Positions 35,350-46,556 of a DNA stretch of 64,000 nt are shown here, in pieces. Position 1 is the first letter of the stretch. The number at the start of each line of letters is the position of its first letter. A model generated the notes under the pieces. The model did no database searches. It saw only the letters and a program-made list of their open reading frames with translations, and was not told the DNA's origin. Origin of the DNA: AP-15 sp963738185 (GTDB taxonomy: Bacteria > Pseudomonadota > Alphaproteobacteria > ATCC43930 > CGMCC-115725); NCBI GenBank assembly GCA_963738185.1, contig CAVTVA010000003.1, positions 1,798,001-1,862,000 of the forward strand, given 5' to 3'. The translations under genes were made by a program, and so were the position numbers.

Positions 35350-36043
35350 ATGAGCAGGTCGACGCGATCGGGAGGGCGCACCGTCCTCGTTCTCGACGAT
35401 GATCCCGCGGTAAGGACGTTGCTGCGCCGGAGCCTGACGGCGGCGGGTTATCCCGTCGAGGATGGGGCCCCGGACCAAACCTCAATCCGGCGGGCAATAG
35501 GCCAGAGTATCGACCTAGTGCTGTTTGACCTGGATGCGCCGGCCGGACGGGACCAGACGCAGTGCGCGAGGAAGATACAGCGGTGAAAGCCCTCAAAAGT
35601 GGCGCGGATGACGATCGTCCGGAAGCCCTTCGGCCCAGGGAAGATGAAGATGCGCGGGTGACCAACGCGATGCGTCGGAGTGGCGCGTCGAAGAGGCGGC
35701 TTGAAGTGGTCGTCACCGGTGAGGTTGAGATTAACTTGCCGGAACGGCAGGTCCGCTCTGTCGGTGCAGAAGCGAGATTGCGCCGTAAGCCGTTCGGGGT
35801 ACTAAGCATACTCGCCGAAAAGGCAGGCCAGGTCATCGCATCTCAGACGATTTTGCGCGCAGTGTGGGGTCAGGATTCGGTCGATGAGTGGAATACCTAC
35901 GCCTTGCAATACGCGACCTGCGCCGTAAGCTGGAACCTGATTCGGCTCGTCCTCGGTACATTTTAACCGAGCGCGGGGTCGATTATCGCCTCGTACGGAG
36001 GCCGCCCGGAGACATCCCCCATGGACGAGCGTGTTCCGTTTGA
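35350..36043 (+). pseudogene. Decayed OmpR-family response regulator (extra KdpE-like copy)
   Basis: Pieces of a KdpE-type regulator occur in order across shifting frames: 'RTVLVLDDDPAVRTLLRRSL' and 'IDLVLFDLDAPAG' (receiver), 'AVKALKSGADD', 'VRKPFGPGKMKMR', then 'AEARLRRKPFGVLSILAEKAGQVI' and 'RDLRRKLEPDSARPRYILTE' with 'RGVDYRLV' (winged helix). At least four shifts are needed (about 35580, 35620, 35655 and 35905), and the receiver lacks about 40 residues after its phospho-Asp. It overlaps the kdpD start. A complete kdpE follows kdpD, so this is a redundant relic. Confidence 0.72.
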
Positions 36044-38732
36044 ACGCCGTCCGTCGCCGGACGCGCTGCTGCGCGAAGCGGCGCAGAAATCACGAGGACA
36101 TCTCAAGATATTTCTCGGTGCCGCCCCTGGCGTGGGCAAGACCTACGAGATGCTGCAAGCGGCGCAGGCTAAGCAGCGCGACGGGGTCGATGTTGTGATC
36201 GGGGTGGTTGAAACGCATGATCGCCGCGAAACCGGCGCGCTGCTCGCCGGCCTTGAGATCGTGCCGCGACGCCAAGTCGATTACCGGGGGCACCAACTCG
36301 GCGAGATGGATCTCGATGCGGTGCTTGGCCGCCGGCCCCAGCTGGTGCTGGTCGACGAACTGGCACATACCAACGCGCCCGGCAACCGGCACCCAAAGCG
36401 GTACATGGACGTTGAGGAGTTGGTCGGTGCCGGGATCGACGTCTATACGACGCTGAACATCCAGCACGTCGAAAGTCTGAACGACGTCGTGGCGCGGATC
36501 ACCCGCATCCGCGTCCGCGAAACGGTTCCCGATTCGATCATCGACCGTGCCGATGAAATCGAGGTCGTCGATCTTACGCCCGACGATCTGATCCAGCGAT
36601 TGAAAGAAGGGAAGGTTTATGTCCCGGCGCAGGCGGAGCGTGCGGTCCGACACTATTTCCAGCCGGGAAACCTGACCGCGCTGCGCGAACTCGCGTTACG
36701 CCGCACCGCCCAGCGGGTCGACGCGCAAATGGTCGACTATATGCGGGCGCACGCGATCACCGGCCCCTGGCCCGCCGGCGAGCGCATCCTGGTTGGCGTC
36801 AACCAGGATCCAAGCTGCGCAGCGGTTGTACGTTACGCGCGCCGGCTTGCCGATCGGCTGCAAGCGCCGTGGACGGGGATCCACATCGAAACTGCGCAGA
36901 CCCAGCGCTTGACTTCCGTCGAGCGTGACCGCGTCGCGGAATGTCTGCGCCTGGCTGAGCGCTTGGGCGGAGAAGCGCTGACCGTGCCCGGGCCGAGCGT
37001 GGTCGAGGGCATGCTCCAATACGCCCGAGCCAACAACTCGACGCACCTGGTCATCGCCAAATCCCACCGTCCGCGCTGGTCCGAATGGCTGCGCGGCTCG
37101 GTCACTCATCAGCTGATCCGCCAGGCAGGCGATATCAGCGTCCACGTCATCGCCGCACGGCCCGACCTGTCGGAAAACCACGCGCCGGCGGTCCGAACCG
37201 GTTCGGACCGCCGCTGGCTCGGCAAGCCCGACGCCTATCTCGCCTCCGCCGGGTTTGTCGCGGTCGCTTTGATAATCGGAATTCTCCTGCAGCAGTTCCT
37301 GTCGATCTCGAACGTTGCTTTGGTGTTCCTGACGGCGGTTCTGACCAGCGCCGCTGCTTACGGCCTCGTGCCGTCGCTGTTTGCCTGTCTGCTGAGCGTC
37401 CTCGCCTACAACTTCTTCTTCCTGCCGCCGCTCTACACGTTCACCATCGCCGACCCGGAAAACGTTGTTGCGCTGTTCTTCTTCGCTGTTGTCGCGGTGA
37501 TCGTCAGCAACATGGCGGCCCGCGTCAGGGCGCAAGCGATCACCGCTCGGCAGCGCGCGCAGACGACTGAAGAGCTTTACCTGTTCGCGCGCAAGCTGGC
37601 CGGCTCGGCGATCCTGGATGATCTGCTTTGGGCGACCGCCTTTCAGATCGCTTCTATGTTGAAGGCGAATGTCGTGCTGCTGCTGCCGGAGGAGGGCACG
37701 GTCGCGGTGAGGGCCGCGTACCCGCCGGAGGACATTCTCGAGGCAGCCGATTTGGCAGCTGCCAAATGGTCCTGGGAAAACAACCGGCCGGCGGGGCGTG
37801 GCGCCGATACGTTGCCGGGGGCCAAGCGGCTGTTCCTGCCGATGCGCACCGGCAGCGGGCCGGTCGGCATCATCGGGCTCGACAGCGATCGGCCAGGGCC
37901 GCTGTTGACCCCCGATCAGCGGCGTCTGCTCAACGCATTGGCCGATCAGGCAGCCTTGGCGATCGAACGCATCGGGCTCGCGCAAAACCTCGAGCGCGCC
38001 CGTTTGGCAGCGGAAACGGAGAATTTGCGCGCGGCCCTGCTGACCTCGATTTCGCATGATCTTCGCACGCCGCTGGCCGCTGTGCTCGGCGCCGCCACGA
38101 GTTTGAAAAATTACCGACGCCTCCTCGACGATGCAGCGCAGGATGAGCTGCTTGCGATGATCCAGGAGGAGAGCGAGCGCCTAAACCGGTTCATCGCCAA
38201 TCTGCTGGATATGACCAGATTGGAAGCGGGGGCCGTGCAGCCGCGCTCGGACGTCGCCGATGTCGCAGATATCATCGGGAGCGCCCTCGGCCGCGCCGGT
38301 AGGGTGCTGGCGCGGTATCGTGTCGTCGTCGATCTCGCCGACGACCTGCCGCTGCTGAAGCTCGATCCGGTGCTGTTCGAGCAGGTCCTGTTCAATCTGC
38401 TCGACAACGCTGCGAAATATTCCCCGGAAGGGAGCGAGATCCGGCTCACCGCGATGCGCGATGGACAGACGGTGCGGCTGCAAGTCATCGATGAAGGCCC
38501 CGGTGTCCCGGCGGCGGATCTCGACCAGATCTTCGACAAGTTCTACCGCGTCCAGGGGGCGGACAACCGCCGGGCCGGCACAGGTCTGGGCCTCGCGATC
38601 TGCCGTGGTTTCGTGGAGGCGATGGGGGGCACGATCAAGGCAGGCAATCGTGCCGACCGGTCGGGTGCGGTGTTCACGATCGCGCTGCCGGTGCCGCCGC
38701 ACCGCGAGGCAGCAAAGGACATTGCCGCATGA
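36021..38732 (+). CDS. kdpD: Sensor histidine kinase KdpD
   Basis: A 903-residue K+/turgor sensor. Domains: KdpD N-terminal with Walker A 'GAAPGVGKTYEML' and 'LVDELAHTNAPGNRHPKRYMDV' (about 1-230), USP-like (about 250-375), four transmembrane helices (about 405-495), GAF (about 520-650), HisKA with the phospho-His in 'SISHDLRTPLAAVLG' (about residue 677) and HATPase_c ('NLLDNAAKYSPEGS', 'GTGLGLAICRGFVEAMGG'). It phosphorylates KdpE when K+ is limiting. Its end overlaps kdpE by 4 bp (ATGA). Confidence 0.95.
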   Translation: MDERVPFERRPSPDALLREAAQKSRGHLKIFLGAAPGVGKTYEMLQAAQAKQRDGVDVVIGVVETHDRRETGALLAGLEIVPRRQVDYRGHQLGEMDLDAVLGRRPQLVLVDELAHTNAPGNRHPKRYMDVEELVGAGIDVYTTLNIQHVESLNDVVARITRIRVRETVPDSIIDRADEIEVVDLTPDDLIQRLKEGKVYVPAQAERAVRHYFQPGNLTALRELALRRTAQRVDAQMVDYMRAHAITGPWPAGERILVGVNQDPSCAAVVRYARRLADRLQAPWTGIHIETAQTQRLTSVERDRVAECLRLAERLGGEALTVPGPSVVEGMLQYARANNSTHLVIAKSHRPRWSEWLRGSVTHQLIRQAGDISVHVIAARPDLSENHAPAVRTGSDRRWLGKPDAYLASAGFVAVALIIGILLQQFLSISNVALVFLTAVLTSAAAYGLVPSLFACLLSVLAYNFFFLPPLYTFTIADPENVVALFFFAVVAVIVSNMAARVRAQAITARQRAQTTEELYLFARKLAGSAILDDLLWATAFQIASMLKANVVLLLPEEGTVAVRAAYPPEDILEAADLAAAKWSWENNRPAGRGADTLPGAKRLFLPMRTGSGPVGIIGLDSDRPGPLLTPDQRRLLNALADQAALAIERIGLAQNLERARLAAETENLRAALLTSISHDLRTPLAAVLGAATSLKNYRRLLDDAAQDELLAMIQEESERLNRFIANLLDMTRLEAGAVQPRSDVADVADIIGSALGRAGRVLARYRVVVDLADDLPLLKLDPVLFEQVLFNLLDNAAKYSPEGSEIRLTAMRDGQTVRLQVIDEGPGVPAADLDQIFDKFYRVQGADNRRAGTGLGLAICRGFVEAMGGTIKAGNRADRSGAVFTIALPVPPHREAAKDIAA

Positions 38733-39427
38733 TCGGCAAAGCCGCTCGGCTGAAAGTGATGGTCGTAGACGACGAGCCGGCCATCCGCCGCTTTCTGCGC
38801 ACCAGCCTTGCCAGCCAAGGGTACGACGTCATCGAAGCCGAGGACGGCAGCAGCGCCCTCGATATGCTCCGGCGCAATCCCGCGGACATCCTGGTCCTCG
38901 ACCTTGGTTTGCCGGACATCAACGGCCTGGAGGTCATCGACCGGGTGCGCAGCCAGGGCTGGTCGGTCCCAATCGTCGTGCTATCGAGCCGCACCGACGA
39001 GACCGGGAAAGTCGATGCGCTGGATCGCGGCGCCGACGATTACGTCACAAAACCCTTCGGCATCGATGAATTGCTCGCCCGTCTGCGGGCGGCACTGCGG
39101 CATCGGCTGCAGCAGGAAGGCGAAGCCCCGCTATTCTGTTGCGGCGACCTCGCGGTCGACCTTGTGCGGCGGAAGGTGACGCTCGCCGGCGATGAAGTGA
39201 AACTGACGCCGCGCGAGTACGACCTGCTACGCCTGCTCGTGTCGCAGGCCGGCAAGGTGCTGACGCATCGCTTCATCCTGCGCGAGATCAGGGGCGGTGA
39301 GGGCGACGTGCAATATCTGCGGGTGTACATACGCGCATTGCGCAATAAGATCGAGCCCAACCCCGAGCAACCCCGTTACATCCTGACGGAGCAGGGGGTG
39401 GGTTACCGAATGCGCGCTCCTGACTAA
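38729..39427 (+). CDS. kdpE: Response regulator KdpE
   Basis: A 232-residue OmpR/PhoB-family regulator. Receiver residues: 'MVVDDEPAIRRFL' (acidic pocket), phospho-Asp in 'ILVLDLGLPDINGLEV', Lys in 'DDYVTKPFGIDELLARLRA'. The C-terminal winged helix contains 'KLTPREYDLLRLLVSQAGKVLTH' and ends 'PRYILTEQGVGYRMRAPD'. It activates the kdp operon after phosphorylation by KdpD. Start codon overlaps the kdpD stop. Confidence 0.95.
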   Translation: MIGKAARLKVMVVDDEPAIRRFLRTSLASQGYDVIEAEDGSSALDMLRRNPADILVLDLGLPDINGLEVIDRVRSQGWSVPIVVLSSRTDETGKVDALDRGADDYVTKPFGIDELLARLRAALRHRLQQEGEAPLFCCGDLAVDLVRRKVTLAGDEVKLTPREYDLLRLLVSQAGKVLTHRFILREIRGGEGDVQYLRVYIRALRNKIEPNPEQPRYILTEQGVGYRMRAPD

Positions 39428-39448
39428 CTTCTCAGCATCGGGCATGCT

Positions 39449-39526
39449 GTGGACATCACCGACCTGATCGCGCCCGAGGGCGTGGCGGCGGCAAGCGGGA
39501 TGTCCATGTCCGACGAGCGGCGGTGA
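39449..39526 (+). pseudogene. Possible remnant of a ptsN-like 5' end
   Basis: A GTG-started 25-codon frame, 'VDITDLIAPEGVAAAS' then 'GMSMSDERR', between kdpE and the convergent cyclase gene. Its start resembles the conserved N-terminus of PTS IIA-Ntr (PtsN) proteins, but the frame ends immediately. PtsN modulates KdpD in other bacteria, which makes the location suggestive. A chance match cannot be excluded. Confidence 0.25.
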
Positions 39527-39550
39527 TGGAGGCCAAACAGTCGCGCAAGG

Positions 39551-40797
39551 CTATTCGAGGGCAATGTGCACGCCGCTGGCGCCGCTCAGCAGCCGGCGCA
39601 GGTGAAAGCCGACCAGATGGTCGTCGCTGCGCAGGCCGAGCAGGGCCGCAAAGGCCGGCATCGCGGTAAGCTCGCCGGCTTCGAGCTTGGCGAAGGCGTC
39701 GAGATAGGCGCGGGTCGCCGGATCGTCGAATGCCTCGTCCGACAGCGGCTCGAACGCGCGCAGCGGCTCCTTGCGGCCGCGCAGCGATAGTTCGCCGACC
39801 GGCCTGCCTTTGAACTCGGCGACGCGGCTGGCGACGCTGGCGCCGACGCAGATGCGGGTGCCGAGCTGCTTGTTCGCCGCTTCGAGCCGGGCCGAGGTGT
39901 TCACCGTGTCGCCATAGGCGGTGTAGTCGAAATAGCGCGCGCCGCCGAAATTGCCGACGATCGCCGGTCCGGCGGCAAGGCCGAGCCGAGTGGCGCCGAG
40001 AATAATCCCGCGCTGCCGCCAGCGCTGGCGGAACGCCTCGGCGCTGGCGTCGAGCTCGAGCGCGCAGGCAACCGCGCGCTCGGCATGGTCGGGCTGATCG
40101 GCCGGCGCCCCGAACAGCACGTGCATCGCATCGCCGACCAGCTTGACCACGGTCCCGCCATGGGCGAACACGATGTCGGTCATCGCCCCCAGGTAATCGT
40201 TCAACAGCGGCGCGATGATCTCCGAATCGAGGGTCTCGACCAAGGTGGTGAACTCGGCGATGTCGGTGAACAGCGAGGTGATCTCGCGCCGCTGCCCGCC
40301 GAGGTCGATCGCCTCGGGATCGCTCGCCAGCCGCTCGGCCAGATTGGGCGAGAAATAGCGCGACAGCAGCGCGTGCGCGCGCTCGGCGGCGATCTGCCGC
40401 CGGCGCGCCTCGCGCAGCCGCTCGATATGCGCGAGGGTCTTTTTGATCGTGGTTTCGAGGTCGGCGAAATCGATCGGTTTGGTGACGAAATCGAACGCGC
40501 CGCGGTTCATCGCGGTGCGGATGTTGGCCATGTCGCCATAAGCCGAGACAATCACCGTGGACAGCGGGTCGGCGGTTTCCTGAATCTTTTGCAGCAGGGT
40601 CAGGCCGTCCATTCGCGGCATGTTGATGTCGCTGAGCACCATGTCGACTGCAGCACCATTGCTCAACACTTCGAGCGCCTCGACGCCATCGCGGGCAAAG
40701 TGGAAGCCGAGCTCGCCGCCGCGGATCTGCCGGCGAAACCGCTGCTGGACGAGAGATTCCAGATCCGGCTCGTCATCGACCACGAGGATCGTCGCGG

Positions 40798-40801
<4 letters not shown>
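39551..40801 (-). CDS. Response regulator with C-terminal adenylate/guanylate cyclase domain
   Basis: A 416-residue two-domain protein. Residues 1-125 form a receiver ('TILVVDDEPDLESLV', phospho-Asp in 'MVLSDINMPRMDG', Lys in 'FDFVTKPIDF'). A coiled-coil linker (about 125-160) leads to a class-III nucleotide cyclase ('FTDIAEFTTLVE' metal site, 'GDAMHVLFGAP', 'YTAYGDTVNTSARLEAANK'). It should make cAMP or cGMP under control of phosphorylation, probably by the adjacent kinase, with whose gene it overlaps by 4 bp (ATGA). Confidence 0.9.
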
Positions 40802-42876
<2,075 letters not shown>

Positions 42877-42908
42877 GAAATGGCCGCTCCTGTTACTCGA
42901 TCACCCTG

Positions 42909-43889
42909 TCACTCGATCACATTGTCGGCACGGGCCAGCAAGGATGGGGGGATCTTCAGCCCGATCGCCTCGGCGGTCCCAAGATTGATCGCCAGCACAA
43001 ACCGGCTCGGCTCCTCGAGCGGCAGCTGCGCCGGATCGGCGGCCTTCAAGATGCGCGCGGCGAGGCCGGCGGCGCGATCGAACATCTCGCTCACATCTGG
43101 GCCGTAGGACATCAGACCGCCATCGCGCACCAGGAAGTCGTATTCGTAGATCGCCGGTATTTTGTGCTGGGCCGCGAAGTCGATCACCCGCTTCCGGTTC
43201 AAGGTCGTCAGCACGTCGCTGACCATCAGGATCGCATCCGGCGGCTTGCGCACCATCGCTGCGAACGCCGCGTCGAAATCGTTGGGCGCACGCACCCCGA
43301 GCAACTCGACCTCGATGCCGAGGCTGCGCGCCTGTGCCTCCGCCGCCTTGTAGCGCAGCGACATGCCGAGATCATCCGCATTCCACAGCATCGCCACGCG
43401 ATGCACATTCGGCACCGCCCCCTTCAGCAATGCCAGCCGCTTGGCGGACAGCTCGGCGGCGATCTCGGAGATGCCGGTGACACGGCCGCCCGGTCGGGCA
43501 AAGCTGTTGACCAGCCCGTCCTCGACCGGGTCGCCGGCCTGAACCGCCACGACCGGCAAGCTCGAATAGTCCTTCGCGGCGACCGCCGCCGGGTAGCCTT
43601 GGGTGATGATGACCGCGACCTTGTCCGCGACCAGCTCGTGCACCAGATGCGACAACCGCTCGACATGCCCGTGCGCGGCGTAGCGAACAAAGGCGAGGTT
43701 CTGGCCGAGAACAAACCCGTCGCGGGCGAAACCGCGGATCAACCCCGCGCCAAAGGGGCTTTGATCGGTTGGGTCGGGGCCCACCGCGAGCAGCCCGACG
43801 CGATAGACTTGCCGCGGCGTCTGCGCGGCGGCTCCACCGACGGCGACGGTGAGAACCAGCGTAACAACCGCCAGCCCCGACAATCTCAT
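42909..43889 (-). CDS. ABC transporter substrate-binding protein (ABC_sub_bind family)
   Basis: A 326-residue exported protein. Signal peptide 'LAVVTLVLTVAVGGAAAQT'; then 'YRVGLLAVGP', 'IITQGYPAAVAAKDYSSLPVVAV' (shortened here) and 'LVNSFARPGGRVTGIS' typical of PF04392 (TrpX-like) binding proteins. No permease or ATPase gene is adjacent; instead it is followed after 32 bp by a histidine kinase gene. This suggests that it may act as a periplasmic ligand receptor for signalling. ATG 43889 starts the signal peptide; further in-frame upstream sequence is unrelated. Confidence 0.85.
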   Translation of the reverse strand: MRLSGLAVVTLVLTVAVGGAAAQTPRQVYRVGLLAVGPDPTDQSPFGAGLIRGFARDGFVLGQNLAFVRYAAHGHVERLSHLVHELVADKVAVIITQGYPAAVAAKDYSSLPVVAVQAGDPVEDGLVNSFARPGGRVTGISEIAAELSAKRLALLKGAVPNVHRVAMLWNADDLGMSLRYKAAEAQARSLGIEVELLGVRAPNDFDAAFAAMVRKPPDAILMVSDVLTTLNRKRVIDFAAQHKIPAIYEYDFLVRDGGLMSYGPDVSEMFDRAAGLAARILKAADPAQLPLEEPSRFVLAINLGTAEAIGLKIPPSLLARADNVIE

Positions 43890-44048
43890 TTTTTGGTGAC
43901 CCCAGAGCGTCGATTGCCGCGACCATACGACCGAGCGGCACGGCCGGCCAAGCGGCGTGTCGCGCAACAGCCCGTGATCGAAGACTTTGTCGCCCGGCTG
44001 TTGCTAAAGTCTTGCGGAAGCTGCGAGCATCGCCGCCGGAGCCGGGGG

Positions 44049-45563
44049 ATGACCGGATCAGCCTATGTCCTGGCGATCGACCAGGGGACCACCAGCACGC
44101 GCGCGATCCTGTTCGACGCGCAAGGTGCGGTGCGGCGCAGCGCGCAAAGCGAGCTGACCCAGTATTACCCGCGGCCTGGCTGGGTCGAGCACGACCCGGA
44201 GGAAATCTGGCGCAGCGTGGTTTCGAGCGCTCGCGCCGCCGTCGCCGCGGCCGATGGCCCGATCGCGGCGCTCGGCATCGCCAACCAGCGCGAGACCACG
44301 GTGTTGTGGGAGCGCGCCACTGGCCGGGCGATCCACAACGCGATCGTCTGGCAGGATCGGCGCACCGCCGATTTGTGCGCGCGCTGGCGGGCGGAAGGGC
44401 TCGCCGAAACCGTGGCGCAGCGCACCGGGCTCGTCATCGACCCGTATTTTTCCGCGTCCAAGATCCGCTGGCTGCTCGACAATGTACCGGGGCTGCGCCG
44501 GCGCGCCGAAACGGGCGAGATCGCCTGTGGCACAATCGACAGCTTTCTCTTATGGCGGCTGACCGGCGGCAAGCGCCATGCGAGCGACGTCACCAACGCC
44601 GCGCGCACCATGCTGCTCGACATCAACCGCCTCGCCTGGGACGACGACCTGCTCGACGCATTCCACATCCCGCGCGCGATCCTGCCCGAGGTGCTCGACA
44701 CCGGCGCCGATTTCGGCTCGACCGCGCCCGGATTGCTCGACGCCGAGATCCCGGTCGCGGCGCTGGCCGGCGACCAGCAGGCGGCGCTGATCGGCCAGGG
44801 CTGCTTTCGGCCCGGCATGATCAAATCGACCTACGGCACCGGCGCTTTCGCGCTCGTCAACCTCGGCAGCGAGCCGATCGCCTCGCGCCACCGATTGGTG
44901 ACGACGATCGCCTACCGGCTCGGCGGCCATACCGCCTATGCCCTCGAAGGCAGCATCTTTGTCGCCGGTGCGGCGGTGCAATGGCTGCGCGACCGGCTCG
45001 GCATCATCGCGACGGCGGCCGAGGCGACCGAGCTCGCGGCGCGTGCGGACCCGAGGCAGCGCCTCTATCTCGTGCCCGGTTTTGCCGGGTTGGGCGCTCC
45101 CCATTGGGCGCCACGGGCGCGCGCCGCACTGATCGGGCTGACCGCGGAATGCGGCCCGGCCGAGATCGCCCGCGCCGCACTCGAAGCGGTCGGCCACCAG
45201 AGCCGCGATCTGGTCGCGGCGATGGCGGGCGATACCGGGATCGAGATCGGCGCCCTGCGGGTCGATGGCGGCATGGCGGTCAGCGACTGGACGATGCAGT
45301 TTCTGGCCGACATCCTGCCGGCAACCGTCGAGCGCCCGGCCATCGTCGAGACCACCGCCTGGGGTGCTGCCTATGCCGCCGGGCTGACGCGGGGGGTTTA
45401 TCCCGGACCCGAAACGATGATGGCACGCTGGCGCCCCGAACGCCGATTCGCGCCGCGAATGCCGGAGGCCGAACGTGAGGAGCGCTATGCCGGCTGGCGG
45501 CGTGCGGTCGCCGGCGTGCAGGCTGCTGCCCCCACCTACGGAGGTTACAATGGAGAATCTTGA
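44049..45563 (+). CDS. glpK: Glycerol kinase
   Basis: A 504-residue FGGY-family kinase. ATP/substrate motifs: 'LAIDQGTTSTRAILFDAQG', 'GIANQRETTVLWERATG', 'IVWQDRRTADLC', 'GMIKSTYGTGAFALVN' and 'GLGAPHWAPRARAALIG'. It phosphorylates glycerol to glycerol-3-phosphate. ATG 44049 is preceded by GGGGG; a long open frame upstream is not homologous. No glpD, glpF or regulator is adjacent. Divergent from the substrate-binding protein gene. Confidence 0.92.
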   Translation: MTGSAYVLAIDQGTTSTRAILFDAQGAVRRSAQSELTQYYPRPGWVEHDPEEIWRSVVSSARAAVAAADGPIAALGIANQRETTVLWERATGRAIHNAIVWQDRRTADLCARWRAEGLAETVAQRTGLVIDPYFSASKIRWLLDNVPGLRRRAETGEIACGTIDSFLLWRLTGGKRHASDVTNAARTMLLDINRLAWDDDLLDAFHIPRAILPEVLDTGADFGSTAPGLLDAEIPVAALAGDQQAALIGQGCFRPGMIKSTYGTGAFALVNLGSEPIASRHRLVTTIAYRLGGHTAYALEGSIFVAGAAVQWLRDRLGIIATAAEATELAARADPRQRLYLVPGFAGLGAPHWAPRARAALIGLTAECGPAEIARAALEAVGHQSRDLVAAMAGDTGIEIGALRVDGGMAVSDWTMQFLADILPATVERPAIVETTAWGAAYAAGLTRGVYPGPETMMARWRPERRFAPRMPEAEREERYAGWRRAVAGVQAAAPTYGGYNGES

Positions 45564-45602
45564 ACCTTATCAAATCTTCAAACAGCGAGCCGCGGAGCGC
45601 GA

Positions 45603-46253
45603 CTAATATTTAATATTATTATCGAACGTGACGTTTATCAACATGGTTCCAGTCTTTTGTTGGAAATAAACTTGCGCCGTTAAATCTCCGCCAATATTGT
45701 CGTCATGCCCGGTGCCGCCAATCACTGCCTCTATGACCGTGAAAAGCGGTTGACCCGGGGCCAGGACGCCGGTCGTTGCGGCGCCAGATGCATAAACGTT
45801 GTCAGGCACACCGCCGCCGCGATGCTTGAAAAAGAAATCCCACGTGATTTGCTCTGCAAGCATTGGTTGAGCCGGGACGTTTGGGAGATTAAGCAAGTCT
45901 GTGAGCACGTTCCCAATGCATTCCCATAAACCGATGCTATTCGCTTCTGTTAATTTAGCGCCACGAGCATCGACCGTGTAATCAGGTTGGTTAACATTTA
46001 CAGTACCTCCAGGGAATATTAAACCATTTAGTATGTAATTTGCGCCAAACGGGCGAGGGAAGAAGGGATTGTTATAATGTAGCCCAGTACCATCGTTGAT
46101 TACATACTTAAATGAAGGATTTGATGCGTTTATCAAAATTTGCAGGTGTCGAGTTCCGTTCGCCCTCGCCTGTGCACTAGGTGCAAATGCGCCTAACAAA
46201 ACCACCGCAGCTACGAGAGAGGCTTGCTTCAAAGTTGCTTTAACGAGTACCAT
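45603..46253 (-). CDS. Orphan secreted protein of unusual (AT-rich) composition
   Basis: 216 residues with a clear signal peptide ('ASLVAAVVLLGAFAPSAQA') and AAGGAG six bases before ATG 46253. The mature part is rich in Asn, Gly and aromatic residues ('HLQILINASNPSFKYVIND', 'HYNNPFFPRPFGANYILNG', 'FTVIEAVIGGTGHDDNIGGD'), predicted as mainly beta. I do not recognise the family. Codons end in A/T far more often than in neighbouring genes (AAT, TTA, ATA are frequent), which points to recent horizontal acquisition. It converges on glpK, 39 bp from its stop. Confidence 0.65.
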   Translation of the reverse strand: MVLVKATLKQASLVAAVVLLGAFAPSAQARANGTRHLQILINASNPSFKYVINDGTGLHYNNPFFPRPFGANYILNGLIFPGGTVNVNQPDYTVDARGAKLTEANSIGLWECIGNVLTDLLNLPNVPAQPMLAEQITWDFFFKHRGGGVPDNVYASGAATTGVLAPGQPLFTVIEAVIGGTGHDDNIGGDLTAQVYFQQKTGTMLINVTFDNNIKY

Positions 46254-46556
46254 GGTGGACTCCTTCCCCGACATTCGCCAAGCCTTGGCGGCAACGGATG
46301 CCATTGTGTTGCTTTCGGGGCGGCGGCGCAATGAGCGCCGGCAACAGAACGCTCCAGCTTCGATATTTTTTAAGCGGACCAAGTTCATCAGTCGGCTAAA
46401 TTCGGCAAAATCGTGCTGGGACAGCGGCTTGTTTCAGGATTACGGGCGCGTTCCGAATGGGGATAGAACGCAGCGTGGATCGGTTCGCCCTCGCGCGCGT
46501 TTATGGTCGTTCGCTGATGGCCGATTTGACGGCGGCGGCGATACCGAGCCCGAACG
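46254..46556. other. Divergent intergenic region between the orphan secreted gene and the DUF5996 gene
   Basis: About 300 bp shared by two divergent genes. No conserved gene is seen. It includes AT-rich stretches (CGATATTTTTTAAGCGG near 46360) that may hold the promoter of the orphan gene. No RNA gene or repeat was found. Confidence 0.4.

Noticed and set aside
43164..44048. 295-codon in-frame extension upstream of glpK
   Set aside because: It is antisense to the substrate-binding protein gene; GlpK homology begins at ATG 44049, which has a good ribosome-binding site.
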